Part shown: positions 54,830 through 64,000 of the stretch, piece by piece | Position numbering within the stretch: the first letter of the stretch is position 1 | Layout of the letters: every line of letters starts with the position of its first letter | NCBI GenBank assembly: GCA_016271365.2 | Contig: CM028131.1 | Location: 282,904,001-282,968,000, forward strand | DNA from: Neoceratodus forsteri | Lineage: Eukaryota > Chordata > Ceratodontiformes > Ceratodontidae | DNA length: 64,000 nucleotides | Direction of reading: 5' to 3' | Program-made: the position numbers and the translations under genes | Notes under the pieces: generated by a model | Seen by the model: the letters and a program-made list of their open reading frames with translations, nothing else | Databases searched by the model: none | Told to the model about the DNA's origin: nothing

Positions 54830-55740
54830 GGTGGAGTTTCTATAGCTGCCAGATTCTTCACCTCTTATTCTTTCTCTATTGACTGCACTAGAGGATGCCA
54901 CCCTACTCACCTGGCACAGACCAAGCATGATCCCTGCCATGCCCAGAAAGGCGGACAAGCTGTACCAGGCTCCCCAGGAAAACCTTTTTTCGCAGGCCAA
55001 CCAGAGGCTGATTCAGTTGTGATAAATGCAGCCCATAATAGGTTTAAGGTGCCTAAGCATCTGAGTTCTCTCCCCCCAGATAAGGAGTGGAGAAAACTGG
55101 ACCTCTGGGAAAGAGAACCTTTGCCTCTGCCACACTAGGCCTCAGAATAGCAAACTACCAGGCCCATATGGTTAAATACCAGAATACCCTCTGGAAAAAG
55201 GCTAAAGGGCTTCCCAGCTCCTCCCAGAGGGTATCCATAATCAGGAGATGCTCAAGGCCCTTTAGACTGGGGCTGACGTGGGTAAACATTTCTTAAGGTC
55301 TACCTATGACATTTCTGATGCCTCAGCCAGAGCAGCTGCAGCTGGCATCTGCCTATGAACGCATTTTTGGCTGAGGGTGTCAGGATTTGCTAGTGATATC
55401 CAACAGTCAATCTTGAATGCCCCTTTCAGAGGATACTAGCTCTTTGGGACAGATGTGCAAGATATTCTCTCTGATCTGCAAGCTTCGGGAAGGACTCTAA
55501 AAGTCAGTCCATTCCCTCTACCACACACAACCGAGAAGTAGGCAGAGGGTACCCTTTCACAGGGCTGCCAGGAGACCTAGGTCAGGGGCCAGACAAGAGA
55601 GCAAAAGCAGAGCAGGATCAGCTTTGCCAGCCCCAACCTCCTCCACAGGTGCTCACTCAAAAGTCCCTAGAGTAGGGTGTGTGGCTGTGACCACCAAATC
55701 TGCCTTATCATAACTTCTTCTTAGACCCCCACCCTCCGGT
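54830..55740 (+). pseudogene. DIRS gag-like protein (C), C-terminal part
   Basis: MPRKADKLYQAPQENLFSQA (about 54938), INAAHNRFKVPKHLSSLPPD (about 55022) and TFASATLGLRIANYQAHMVK (55115-55170) line up with KKADRLYRAPEGKDHLSSHP, VNAAHDHTAKPKHMSTSLSD and later parts of DIRS-D gag (61336-61700). Stops occur near 55020, 55136, 55295 and beyond; 55300-55740 is poorly readable. Confidence 0.7.
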
Positions 55741-55750
55741 ACTAAATCTG

Positions 55751-57612
55751 GTGGCGGTGGTAGGGGGTCACTGTTCTCTCTGCCTGGAACAGTGGAGGGA
55801 TGTTACAACAGCTGTTTGGGTCCTGCAATTAATAGAACAAGGTCACACTCTAGAATTTCTGGAGTGGCCTCAAGACCTTCCTCCAGTTCCCTCAACTTAT
55901 CCTCCAGACCACATACCAGTGCTACTAGAGGAGGTACATACACTACTGCAGAAGAGGGCCATAGAACCAGTTCCCTGGCAGCAAAGGAACAGGGAGTTCT
56001 ATTCTCGTTTCTTTCTCATCCCCAAATCCACAGGGGACTTGAGGCCTATTCTGGATCTGAGGAATCTGAACTTCTATATTCAGTACAAGAAGTTCAGGAT
56101 GGTTACTCTGCAAGACCTGCTGCCCCTCCTGCAAAAAGGGGTCTGGATATGCTCCCTGGACATGCAGGATGCTTACCTGCATATCAAGATTTGTCTACCC
56201 CACAGAAAGTACCTTAGGTTTTTGTTTCGGGGGAACACTACCAGTTCAGGGTATTGCTCTTTAGTTTGTCATCTGTGCCAGAGGTATTTACCAAATGCTT
56301 GCCAGTTGTGGCAGCAGCTCTCAGGAGAGTGGGACTGTATGTCTTACCCTGTCTAGACAACTAGTTGCTCAAAGCACAGTCCAAGGAACAACTGTGTCAG
56401 ACCCTAGTGCATATCAAACAGCAGTTCAGTGCCCTAGAGATCAAAGCCGATCTACTCAAGTCAGTCTTGATCCCTTGTCTGTGTTTGCAGTACACAGGGG
56501 CAGTACTGGACTCTGCTCAAGGCTTAGTCTTCCTGCCCCAGCTCAGGGTGGAGCACCTCATGGCACAGGCTCAGCTGCTTTACAACAGCAGGTATGTCAC
56601 AGCCAGGACATTCCTGAGACTGTTGGGCCTGATGGCAGCAGCCATTGTCATGGTACTCTTTGGCCAGGCTGCACATGAGAATCCCTCAGTGGACATGAAG
56701 AGTCTCGTGGGATCAGCGCACCGATGATCTAGAACAGCAGGTTCTAGTAACTTCTGTCTGAAAGATACTCCGGTGGTGGATGGAACCCAGCAAATTACTA
56801 AAAGGGGTTCTGTTTCTCATTTCCTTCCCTCAGCAGATTCTCACCACAGACACTTTGTGGATGGCCTGGGGGGGGCACATCTGGGACCTCATCAGACACA
56901 AGGAACATGGACCAGAGTGGAGACTTCCCTCCACATAAACATCCTAGAGATGAGGGTCATTCTGTATGCTCTGCAAGACTTCAAGAGCCATATGTCCCCG
57001 GGGCATCTGCTGGTGCAGACGGACAATATCAATGCAGTACACTACATAAAATAGAAAGGAGGGGGACTCATTCTTACCCCCATATAAGGAAGCAATGAGG
57101 GTTTGGCACTGGGCTCTAGAACATGGTCTAGAGCTGTTGGTCGTCCATGTTCCAGGCATCTAAAGCATCCTGGCAGACAAGCTAAGCAGGTTGCAGTCCA
57201 GAATGCACAAGTGGGGGCTGTTGACCTCGTTATTCAAAGACCTGTTCAACAAGTGGGGCATCTGGAGTTGGACCTTTTTGTGTCCCCACTCCACTCAAAA
57301 CTGCCGCTTTTCTGCTCGCTCATTCTAGGGCCTAGAGTTTTCTGGCAAGACACGTCCCTTTCTTGGAAAGGGAGGTTCCTTTATGCCTTTCCTCCCTTTC
57401 CTCTGATTCGGAGGGTGCTACTCAAGCTGCACATGGAGGGAGCTACTGTAATTCTTGTGGCTCCCTTTTGGCCTCATCAGATCTGGTTTCCCTTACAGCA
57501 ACAGTTAGCAGTGGAACCCCCAGTACCCCTGACCCTGTGCAAGGGCTTGCTATCACAGGAACAGGGAAGCCTGGTCCATTCAGACCTCAAGTCACTCCAT
57601 CTCCATGCCTGA
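55751..57612 (+). pseudogene. DIRS reverse transcriptase / RNase H (C)
   Basis: Open frame 55751-56356: EEVHTLLQKRAIEPVPWQQR, FYSRFFLIPKSTGDLRPILD, LQDLLPLLQKGVWICSLDMQ and DAYLHIKICLPHRKYLRFLF, then a frameshift. The YLDDW box is reduced to YPVxTTSC-like sequence (about 56340-56365), so the catalytic Asp pair is lost. RNase H: LWMAWGGAHLGPHQTQGTW-like (about 56853), ETSLHINILEMRVILYALQD (56922) and LLVQTDNINAVHYIK (57007). Linker ELDLFVSPLHSKLPLFCS (about 57262) and ATVILVAPFWPHQIWFPL (about 57443). In intact elements this enzyme makes the cDNA circle. Confidence 0.8.
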
Positions 57613-57639
57613 CTTCTGAAGACATAGCCATTGCATGAT

Positions 57640-59190
57640 CTGGAGTGTTCTCAAAGGTGACTGATGTCCTGGTGGCTGCCAGAAAACCTTCCACCAGGGT
57701 CACTTACTCCATGAAGGGGAAGCGGTTTGCCTTGTGGGCCATTTCTCATCACCTCAATCCCTTCATTTGCCCAGTGAATCAGATTCTTATTGTCCTTGTC
57801 AGACACAGGAATGCATTACTCTTCTATCAGAGTGCACTTGACTGCTGTTTCAGCTTTCCATGTGCCTAATGATGGCCGTACAGTGGCTCAGCTAGAGGTG
57901 GCCCATATGATCTTGAGAGGCATCCTGCACTTGAAGCCTCCCATCCACAATCCAGTCCTGGCTTGGGACCTGAATTTTGTGCTAGAGAAACTCACTTTGG
58001 CTCCTTTTGAACCAGCTGCAACTTATGGCTTACACTTCCTTTCATGGAAAGCGTTATTTGTAATTGCTATTAATACTGCTTGAAGGATTTTAGAGCTTCA
58101 GGCACTTATGTGTGTGCCTCCTTATTTGATTTTCCATAAAGTCAGGTGTGTTTTTTTTATCCACAGTTTGTACACCTCTCTCCCCCTGGCTGCCCCCATC
58201 CAATCGACCTTCCAGCCCTGTCACTCAGTTTCTTCGGGGTCTTAACTCGACCAGCCTCCTGGCCACAGGAGCGGCTGCCCGGCCCCAGTGCAGAGCCTGC
58301 GGGGGTCAATACTCATCCGCTGCCACAGATGTGTTTTTCCTACATTTTCTTCCAAGCCTCCCCATTGCTGGGGCGTGACATGTTAGTGTGCGGACGTGGA
58401 GGTAAATGCATGCTGCCAAGTCCCGCAGCACTCGCCCTTCCATTGGCACCCCTGTCCCATTGTGCCCTCAAGCCTTCACCTTGGGGCAGTCATGTGTCAG
58501 GGCTGCCAAGTCACCCTCCCAGGGAGAGGAGAGCTGTCCTGTGGACACTCAGTCTTCTCCCTCCCTGGCCAACCCCCAGCTACCTGCTTACACCATGAAC
58601 ACGGGTCACCAGCATGGCAGGAAGTAAGGCACAGATGCCTCAGCCCTCCACACCACCGGGCTGGCTAAAGTCAGGGTGTCTTTATAGACCAGTCCTAAGT
58701 TTCTTTCTAAGGTGGTGTCAGAGTTTACATTGACTCAAGCTATCCACCTACCAGTTTATTTTTCTGAGCGTGCCAATCCAGGAGAATCATCATTGTTCCA
58801 TACCCTGGATGTACATAGAATACTCAGATATTAAGTTCATCATATGAAGCACTGCAGGAAGTCCTCACAGGTTTTTGTTTCCTTCACCCCTGGGAAAAGG
58901 GCATACTGGTTCCTAAACAGTGCTTGTTCAGATGGTTGGTCAACTGTATTACTTTTTATTATAGGAAGTAGGGTAAGGAACTTCCTGGGGTTGTTCATGG
59001 CCATTCAACCAGAGGCATGGCCACTTCCGTTACCTGTTTCTGGAATGTCTCAGCTGCAGAAATTTGTGCTGCTGCCACTTGGAGTACTGTCCACACTTTC
59101 ACAAAACACTACAGTCTGGACATTGCTTCTGGAAGAAGGGCAGACTTCAACCTGGCTGTGCTTCAAGGCCTCCTTTCTTAGGCCTGTAGC
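57640..59190 (+). pseudogene. DIRS tyrosine recombinase (C), split by a SINE
   Basis: SKVTDVLVAARKPSTRVTYS (57650) starts the domain. After a frameshift: SIRVHLTAVSAFHVPNDGRT, LAWDLNFVLEKLTLAPFEPA and FLSWKALFVIAINTAxRILE (Arg box, with a stop at 58081). The SINE at 58150-58666 interrupts it just after YLIFHKVR. The frame resumes with FLSKVVSEFTLTQA (58691), then STRGMATSVTCFWNVSAAEI (about 59010) and AATWSTVHTFTKHYSLDIAS. The Tyr nucleophile is kept (codon 59110-59112). Confidence 0.8.
58150..58666 (-). mobile_element. tRNA-headed SINE, copy 3 (antisense)
   Basis: Starts with a T run (58151-58159) on plus and ends with the complement of the SINE head (CCTCAGCCCTCCACACCACC at 58640). Flanked by AAAGTCAGGTGT / AAAGTCAGGGTGT (58138-58149, 58667-58679). 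Head matches copies at 1000 and 2291; it sits within about 25 bp of the homologous position of copy 2 in DIRS-A. Confidence 0.85.
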
Positions 59191-59238
59191 CTCCAGCCAC
59201 CCAAACTGTTTTTCTGTCAGTACTGCTTGGGACTTGTT

Positions 59239-59345
59239 CCATAGGTGTGGCCTGATGAAAGAGATATCCTTGAAGAAGCTAGAACAGATCTTACTTTGAG
59301 AGGGCTCTTGCAGTAGGTAATAACCGTTAGGACTAGAGCCACCAG
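59239..59345 (+). repeat. C/D junction: internal region fused to a left ITR
   Basis: 59239-59291 is the complement of the DIRS-C left end (49575-49620). 59289-59345 reads in the left-end direction (AGATCTTACTTTGAGAGG against AGATCTTCTTCGAAGATA; CTAGAGCCACCAGGCGCTAGG against CTAAAGCTGCCAGGCACTTGG). The second half runs on into DIRS-D without a right ITR for C. Confidence 0.65.
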
Positions 59346-59629
59346 GCGCTAGGACCACACAGAAAACTTTAGCTAGCAGTGTCTGACAGGGGACCTCCCA
59401 CCCGACGTCACAGGATGGATGTCAGCATGATGCTATATAGTGGGCGGTCCCCACGTCCATCTTCTAGTTCTTTCCCACAGTCGACCTGCACATGTCGGAC
59501 CTCGTGGAGAATGCTGCTGCAGTCGACCGATGTTTTTGGATGAGTATTTCACCGTTTTTTCTTTATTTTCTGTATTTCTAGATAAGTAAATCTTTTTCAT
59601 GCATATCTTCTCCAACACCTTCCGAGTCA

Positions 59630-62130
59630 CATAAGAACAAGTGCAATTCCTGTGGCACAAAGCTCCCTCATAAGGACGGCTATTCACTCTGTCTTTTCTG
59701 CCTGGGACCTGAGCACAAGACTGAAGACCGAGGCCAGGCAGAATTTCAACCAGGCCACAACAGGCTCTGGAAGCCCAAATTCTTAAACTGAAGATGACTT
59801 CCATGGAGAAGGGGCTGCGGGGATAGTCTTCCTCACTAGGGGGTTCTTCTGACTCCCACAAGAAGAAGGACAAGGAGAAGCACTGGGACCATGATCGGTC
59901 TCCTTCCCACCCACAGTCTCCTTCATGAGCCACGGATGCCAAGTGGCCTCCTGTTAATGTGGATAATGCTCCACTGGTCAATTCTGCTTCCTCCTCTGTG
60001 GAGCAGCATTTGGTCCCCCTGCCTGAGCTGGTTGTGGTTCAGGCAGGTGTCTCCAGAGTTCCAGAGAACTCCACCACTCTTAGACCCCTCAAAACCCCTG
60101 GGTCTAAGTCTGGTGGCGCGGCTTATAAGTCAGCCGTCAGCTCCTCTGACGACTGCCCAACCCAGGCTAATAAGCCACATGCCAGCTCCTCTGGTGTCCA
60201 CCCAGCCACTGCGCTTTTGTCGGGCCCCGATAACAGGCCTGACATTGATTCACTGGATCAGCACCCACTGCTGCTTCGGCCGCACCCTTTTCCAGAGGTT
60301 TTTCCCTCTCGGGATCCTCCTTCCCCACCTCCTTCAGTGGAGACCCCTGGCTTGCCTGATCTTCCTGAGCTGGAGTTGGAGGAGCATGCACGTGACACTA
60401 CCCAGGTGTCAGAGCCGGAACACCTGAAGCCAGACCTCCCTTGGGAGCCAACGACTCCTGCTCTGTACACTCCTTCGTCTGGGCCTGTTGCCCTGTCTCA
60501 GACCCTGGTCAGGCCCTCTGCCCCTTTGGGGCCGACACTGGAACTTCCTTCGGTGAGTCCAGCACCAGACCTGATGTTACTAGGCCCTTCCTACTATCCT
60601 TTAGGGCCCCCATCATGTCCCTCGGCCCCTCCATTGGGGCCTTTGCCTGGTTATCCACCATCAGGGCCTCTGAAAGGACCCTCAGCTCTGCTGTTGGGGC
60701 CTTTGCCTGGCCTTCTGATGCCAGATTCCCTGTGCCTCACTGCCCCCTCCAGGGTATCTGCCACCAGGGTACCAGATGCCAGAATACCCCATGCTGGGGT
60801 ATCCAATGTCAGGTTATCCCCTAGCTGGTTTTGGAACTGGACCGACATCAGCTGGTCACGGCCTCCCAACTGGTCCAACTTGAACATACGACCAGGTCCC
60901 TTTCACCAGTGGAATCTCATCCTTCTACCTTGGGCCAGGCCTCGTGCCCTACCATGGTAGCAGGTGATGATAGGGTCCTCCTGGTCTCCTCTAAGGAGAT
61001 CCCTCTTCCACGTGCTCTGTCCCTGGACAGAAGTCTTTCATTGGACTCTGACTCTTCCACCTCCTCCTCTTCAGGCTTTGAGACCCCTTCTCTGGAGGAT
61101 CCCAAGCCCAAATACTCTCCCAGGTCCCCTCTGGAGGATCCCTGTTTCACAGAGATACTTTGAAAAATTCAAGAGGCAAATGGGAGGAAGATGGAGGACC
61201 AAGACCCTCAACATAAGAGACTGGCAGAGCATCTAGACATGCCAGAGCTGTTGCCACTTCTCTTTTCTCCGTGGATAGGCCCACATGAGGATTTGGCCTC
61301 CACAGTTTGGTAACAGCCTTTGTTGGTGGCCACGGCTGCCAAGAAGGCCGACAGATTATATCGGGCCCCTGAGGGCAAAGACCATCTCAGCTCTCATCCT
61401 AAGGCAGACTTTGTGGTCGTTAATGCGGCCCATGACCATACAGCTAAACCAAAGCATATGAGTACCTCCCTTTCTGACAAGGAGTTAAGGCAAATAGACC
61501 AGTTTGGACATAAAGTTTATTGCATAGAAACATAGAAGTTGATGGCAGATAAGGACTGCAAGGACCGTCCTCCACATTTGCCCTGTGAGCCCTGAATTAT
61601 CTGGCAGACATGATTGTGTACCAGAAATCTATCCTAGGTCAGCTTAAGTCAGAGTTTGAGGCCTTGCCCGACTCCAAGGCTAAAACTAAGATTGTCCAAA
61701 TGGTCAGGACAGCAGAAATCTCCTGCCATCATTCCCTAAGGGCTACATATTATGCCGTAGATGCTTCTACCTGGAGCACCGCTGTGTGTTTGTACTCCTG
61801 GCTATGGGTATCTGGATTGGCCCAAGATGTCCAAGTGACCATTCAGGATGCCCTCTTCTGAGGTCCAGTTCTCTTTGGGGTGATGTCAAAGGCATCATAA
61901 CTCAGCTACAGGACAGTGGCAAGGTCTTGTGCTCTGTCCAGTCCATGTACCATTCCAGCTCCAAGCCTAAGCAGCCTCTTTGTCACCAGCAAAGGTGTCA
62001 AAACTGGCAACAACCTGCCCGATGTCAGACCAAACGTTGGGCTCCTTCGGCAGCGGCCATCCCTCCAGCCAAGTCACAGCGGGCCTCCGGAGTGCTGCTC
62101 CTCCACTCTCCCACCACCTCCTGACTTGTG
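59630..62130 (+). pseudogene. DIRS gag-like protein (D)
   Basis: A Cys/His cluster NKCNSCGTKLPHKDGYSLCL, FCLGPEHKTED (59638-59735), then an open frame 59959-60960 that is strongly proline/serine-rich (LPDLPELELEEHARD at about 60352). After a frameshift the tract STSSSSGFETPSLEDPKPKY (about 61053) follows, then KKADRLYRAPEGKDHLSSHP (61338) and VVVNAAHDHTAKPKHMSTSL (61410). The conserved C-terminal part at 61610-61860 (SILGQLKSEFEALPDSKAKT) matches DIRS-B at 38349 on. Stops at about 59790, 59826 and 61535, the last inside the CR1 insert. Probably a capsid-like RNA-binding protein; no enzymatic motif. Confidence 0.75.
61526..61562 (-). mobile_element. Very short CR1 tail fragment
   Basis: CATAGAAACATAGAAGTTGA and GGCAGATAAGGACTGC match the terminal 40 bp of the CR1 tails at 42918 and 46291. 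It interrupts DIRS-D gag and adds stops. Flanking TTGCA/CTGCA may be a target duplication. Confidence 0.7.
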
Positions 62131-62199
62131 GCAGGGCCCCCAGCCTCTGCCGTCAGCTCCAGAGGAACCAGTAGGGGGCAGATTTGCCAAATATCTAAC

Positions 62200-62991
62200 C
62201 GGATGGGAGGTTATCACTAGAGACGCGTGTGTCCTTCAGCTAGTCGCCCAAGGCCACACCATAGAATTTACAGAAAGACCTCCAACAAATCCTCCAGGTC
62301 TCTCTCACTACCCAAAAGGTTACATTCCTCTCACCAGAGAGGAAGGTTCTTATGCATAAATCTGCCATAGAGCCTGTTCCTTGGAACCAGGTGGGAAGGG
62401 GATATTACTCCCACTTCTTCCTGGTTCCCAAAAAGACGGGGGACCTCCATCCGATCCTGGATCTCAGCACGGTTATTCTGTATTTAGAGTACAAAAGATT
62501 TTGCATGCTGATCCTGCAGGGTCTGTTGCCACTGCTTCACCAGGGACGTTGGTTCTGTGCCACGGATATGCAGGATGCTTACCTGGATATTCCAATCTTT
62601 GCCTCCTACCGCCACTTCCTCCGGTTTTCTCTCCAGGGGGAACATTTTCAGTTCAAGGTGCTCCCCTTTGGTCTTTCCTCAGCTCCCATGATGTTCACCA
62701 GGTGCCTAGCGGTGGTGGCAGTGGTATTACGCTGCCAGGGCCTGTATGTGTTCCCATACCTTGATGACTGGCTTCTGTTGGCGCCATCGAGGGACAGCCT
62801 TGTAGCCTTTTTGTCCATCACCCTGGACTTTTTTCAGCAGGTGAGAATTACGGTGAACTATCCCAAGTCCCAACTTATTCCTTTGCAGTGACTCCAATTT
62901 ATTGGGGCGGTGCTGGATACAGTTCAGGGTCAGGCCTTCATCCCCTTGGACAGGGTGGAGACCTTGTGACAACAGGCTGACCAAGTGGCAA
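62200..62991 (+). pseudogene. DIRS reverse transcriptase (D)
   Basis: The N-terminal part (62200-62359) reads DACVLQLVAQGHTIEFTERP. The open frame 62352-62891 has SAIEPVPWNQVGRGYYSHFF, LVPKKTGDLHPILDLSTV, CATDMQDAYLDIPIFASYRH, FLRFSLQGEHFQFKVLPFGL, SSAPMMFTRCLAVV and YVFPYLDDWLLLAPS with both catalytic Asp (about 62755-62780). A stop at 62891 and a 246-bp insert after 62991 end it. The best-preserved DIRS RT in the window; catalytic residues look intact. Confidence 0.8.
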
Positions 62992-63237
62992 GTCCAAAAG
63001 AACAAACTGCGAACACCTGGTGTGGAGGGGTGCAGGAAAGGGGCCTAATAAGTCCCAAAATAGTAAACTCAAAGTCCAATGACCTGCACTCTCCAGAAGA
63101 AAGAGACATAAACCAAATGTCTTTTAAATACTTTATTGCAATTTCCAGTTGAAGTAAGTGTCTCAAACAGACATACAGATGTCCACTAAAGCCCCAGCGC
63201 TTCAGGTATGGAACCCTTCATCAGGGGGTTATTTCAG
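62992..63237 (-). mobile_element. 246-bp insert with a hammerhead-like hairpin
   Basis: Flanked by CCAAGTGGCAA (62981-62991) and CCAAGTGACAA (63238-63248), an 11-bp target duplication. On the minus strand it begins with TAACCCCCTGATGAAGGGTT, then CCTGAAGCGCTGGGG. The CTGATGA box and a GAA box are enclosed by CCCC/GGGG. Then comes GCAATAAAGTATTTAAAAGA. It is too small to encode a protein. It may be the end of a Penelope-like element or a small non-autonomous relative. Confidence 0.65.
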
Positions 63238-63239
63238 CC

Positions 63240-64000
63240 AAGTGACAACCAGCTGATGGACCATGGCCCGGTTCATCTTACACTTTCTGGGTCTCATGAC
63301 CGCAGCCATTCCTACTGTTCCTCAAGTCAGGCTCCACATGCGAGTTACGCAGTGGACACTGAGAGTGCAGTGGGACCAGAGATTAGACTACATAGATCAC
63401 AGGATCCTGGTATCCAACCCCATGCGTCGGGACCTCCTATGGTGGCATGATCTGAGCAGTCTTTGTTGAGGGTCTCCTTTCCAGTCTCCCTCCTCTACCC
63501 AGAACCTGAAAATGGATGCTTCCGGCCAGGGCTGGGGCGCTCACCTGGGGGATCACAGGACTCAGGGATCCTGGAGTTCTCTTTGCGCATCAGTGTGTCA
63601 GGGATACATGTGGTGCTGTATGCCCTTCAGGCCTTTCAGCCCCTCCTCCTCTCAGGCACACTCCTTGTCCAGATGGACAATATGAGTGTGGTGTGGTATC
63701 TGAACAAATAGGGAGGCACATGATTGTACCCCCTTTCCAGGGAAGCGATGCTAGTGTGGTATTGAGCAGTTAAATACAGCATTCAGCTGATGGCAGTGCA
63801 TGTCCCAGGAGTTCACAGTGTCCTGGCGGACAGTCTCAGCCACACTCTGGCAAGGGTACATGAGTAAGAACTGAGGCAATTGGTAGTTGAGGATCTATTC
63901 GATCTTAGGGGTTGTCCAGAACTAGATCTGTTTGCCTCCTGATGCAATGCAAAACTACCCAGTTTTTGCTCCCTCATTCCCAGGCCTGGTGTTTTCTGGT
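63240..64000 (+). pseudogene. DIRS RNase H and linker domain (D), incomplete
   Basis: The RT thumb resumes with RFILHFLGLMTAAIPTVPQV (63264). RNase H starts KMDASGQGWGAHLGDHRTQG (63509) with its first acidic residue. After a frameshift: VVLYALQAFQPLLLSGTLLV, QMDNMSVVWYLNK (63610-63710). Then MAVHVPGVHSVLADSLSH and ELDLFAS near 63921, followed by NAKLPSFCSLIPRPGVFW at the window edge. Stops at 63712 and several more downstream. Confidence 0.75.

Larger units (their letters stand above)
49575..59320 (+). mobile_element. DIRS-like retrotransposon C with nested elements
   Basis: The left end begins at about 49575, fixed by comparison with R1 copy 1. Pieces in order: left ITR (49575-49867), gag (51469-52345, 54634-55740), RT/RNase H (55751-57612), recombinase (57640-59190) and internal complementary region (59239-59320). 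Inserts: ORF1-only L1 (49881-51460), L2-like LINE (52346-54624), foldback hairpin (54682-54829) and SINE (58150-58666). No right ITR follows; DIRS-D starts instead. Confidence 0.8.
59289..64000 (+). mobile_element. DIRS-like retrotransposon D, cut by the window edge
   Basis: Left ITR (about 59289-59520), gag (about 59630-62130), RT (about 62200-62990), RNase H and linker (63240-64000). The recombinase and right end would lie beyond 64000. It has the longest continuous gag and RT frames among the DIRS copies, so it may be the youngest here, though it still carries stops. Two small insertions: a CR1 tail (about 61526-61562) and a 246-bp element (62992-63237). Confidence 0.8.

Noticed and set aside
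1..64000. Host gene exons or a novel multi-gene system
   Set aside because: All frames with recognisable domains belong to DIRS or LINE elements; no splice-bounded host-like exon was recognised by eye. Repeat masking and RNA-seq mapping would be decisive.

Overview
This window is vertebrate nuclear DNA made almost entirely of interleaved, decayed retrotransposons. I found no credible host gene, exon, tRNA gene or rRNA gene. Co-occurrence of several DIRS-like tyrosine-recombinase retrotransposons, L2-like and CR1 LINEs, L1 LINEs and a tRNA-headed SINE points to an amphibian genome. A caecilian seems likeliest to me, but that is inference; salamanders, frogs and some reptiles are also DIRS-rich. 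Nearly every coding relic carries stops or frameshifts, so this is fossil sequence and not a working locus.

Layout. 1-2040: AT-rich DNA, a 431-bp SINE with long target-site duplications (TSDs) and a small hammerhead-like hairpin. 2044-4240: the right end of DIRS-A, its recombinase gene split by an antisense SINE, then an orphan DIRS terminus. 4241-10985: DIRS-A2, split by an L2-like LINE that is itself split by a rearranged L1. 10991-13900: diverged repeats, a CR1 tail and a roughly 700-bp candidate DNA transposon whose empty site is preserved elsewhere in the window. 13905-21715: L2-like LINEs, two with a monomer-type 5' region (four units versus one), plus a foldback element. 21932-24590: a CR1 on the minus strand. 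24600-27943: simple repeats, a LINE tail and a 300-bp tandem array. 27944-42149: DIRS-B, recognisable end to end by its inverted terminal repeats (ITRs) and internal complementary region (ICR), split by an 8.4-kb L1 that holds a further LINE fragment. 42150-49560: tandem repeats, CR1 tails and an L2-like LINE on the minus strand. 49575-59320: DIRS-C, split by an ORF1-only L1, an L2-like LINE, a foldback hairpin and a SINE. 59289-64000: DIRS-D, joined head-to-tail to DIRS-C and cut by the window edge.

How the parts relate. The DIRS elements form the scaffold: each carried gag, reverse transcriptase/RNase H and a tyrosine recombinase, flanked by ITRs with an ICR near the right end. LINEs and SINEs then landed inside them, and several junctions still show target-site duplications, so the order of insertion can be read. 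I did not find a convincing new functional system. The best leads are structural: repeated SINE insertion into the same stretch of the DIRS recombinase gene, the C/D tandem junction, the ORF1-only L1, the variable 5' monomers of one LINE, and a stem-loop shared by the 3' ends of several L2-like LINEs.
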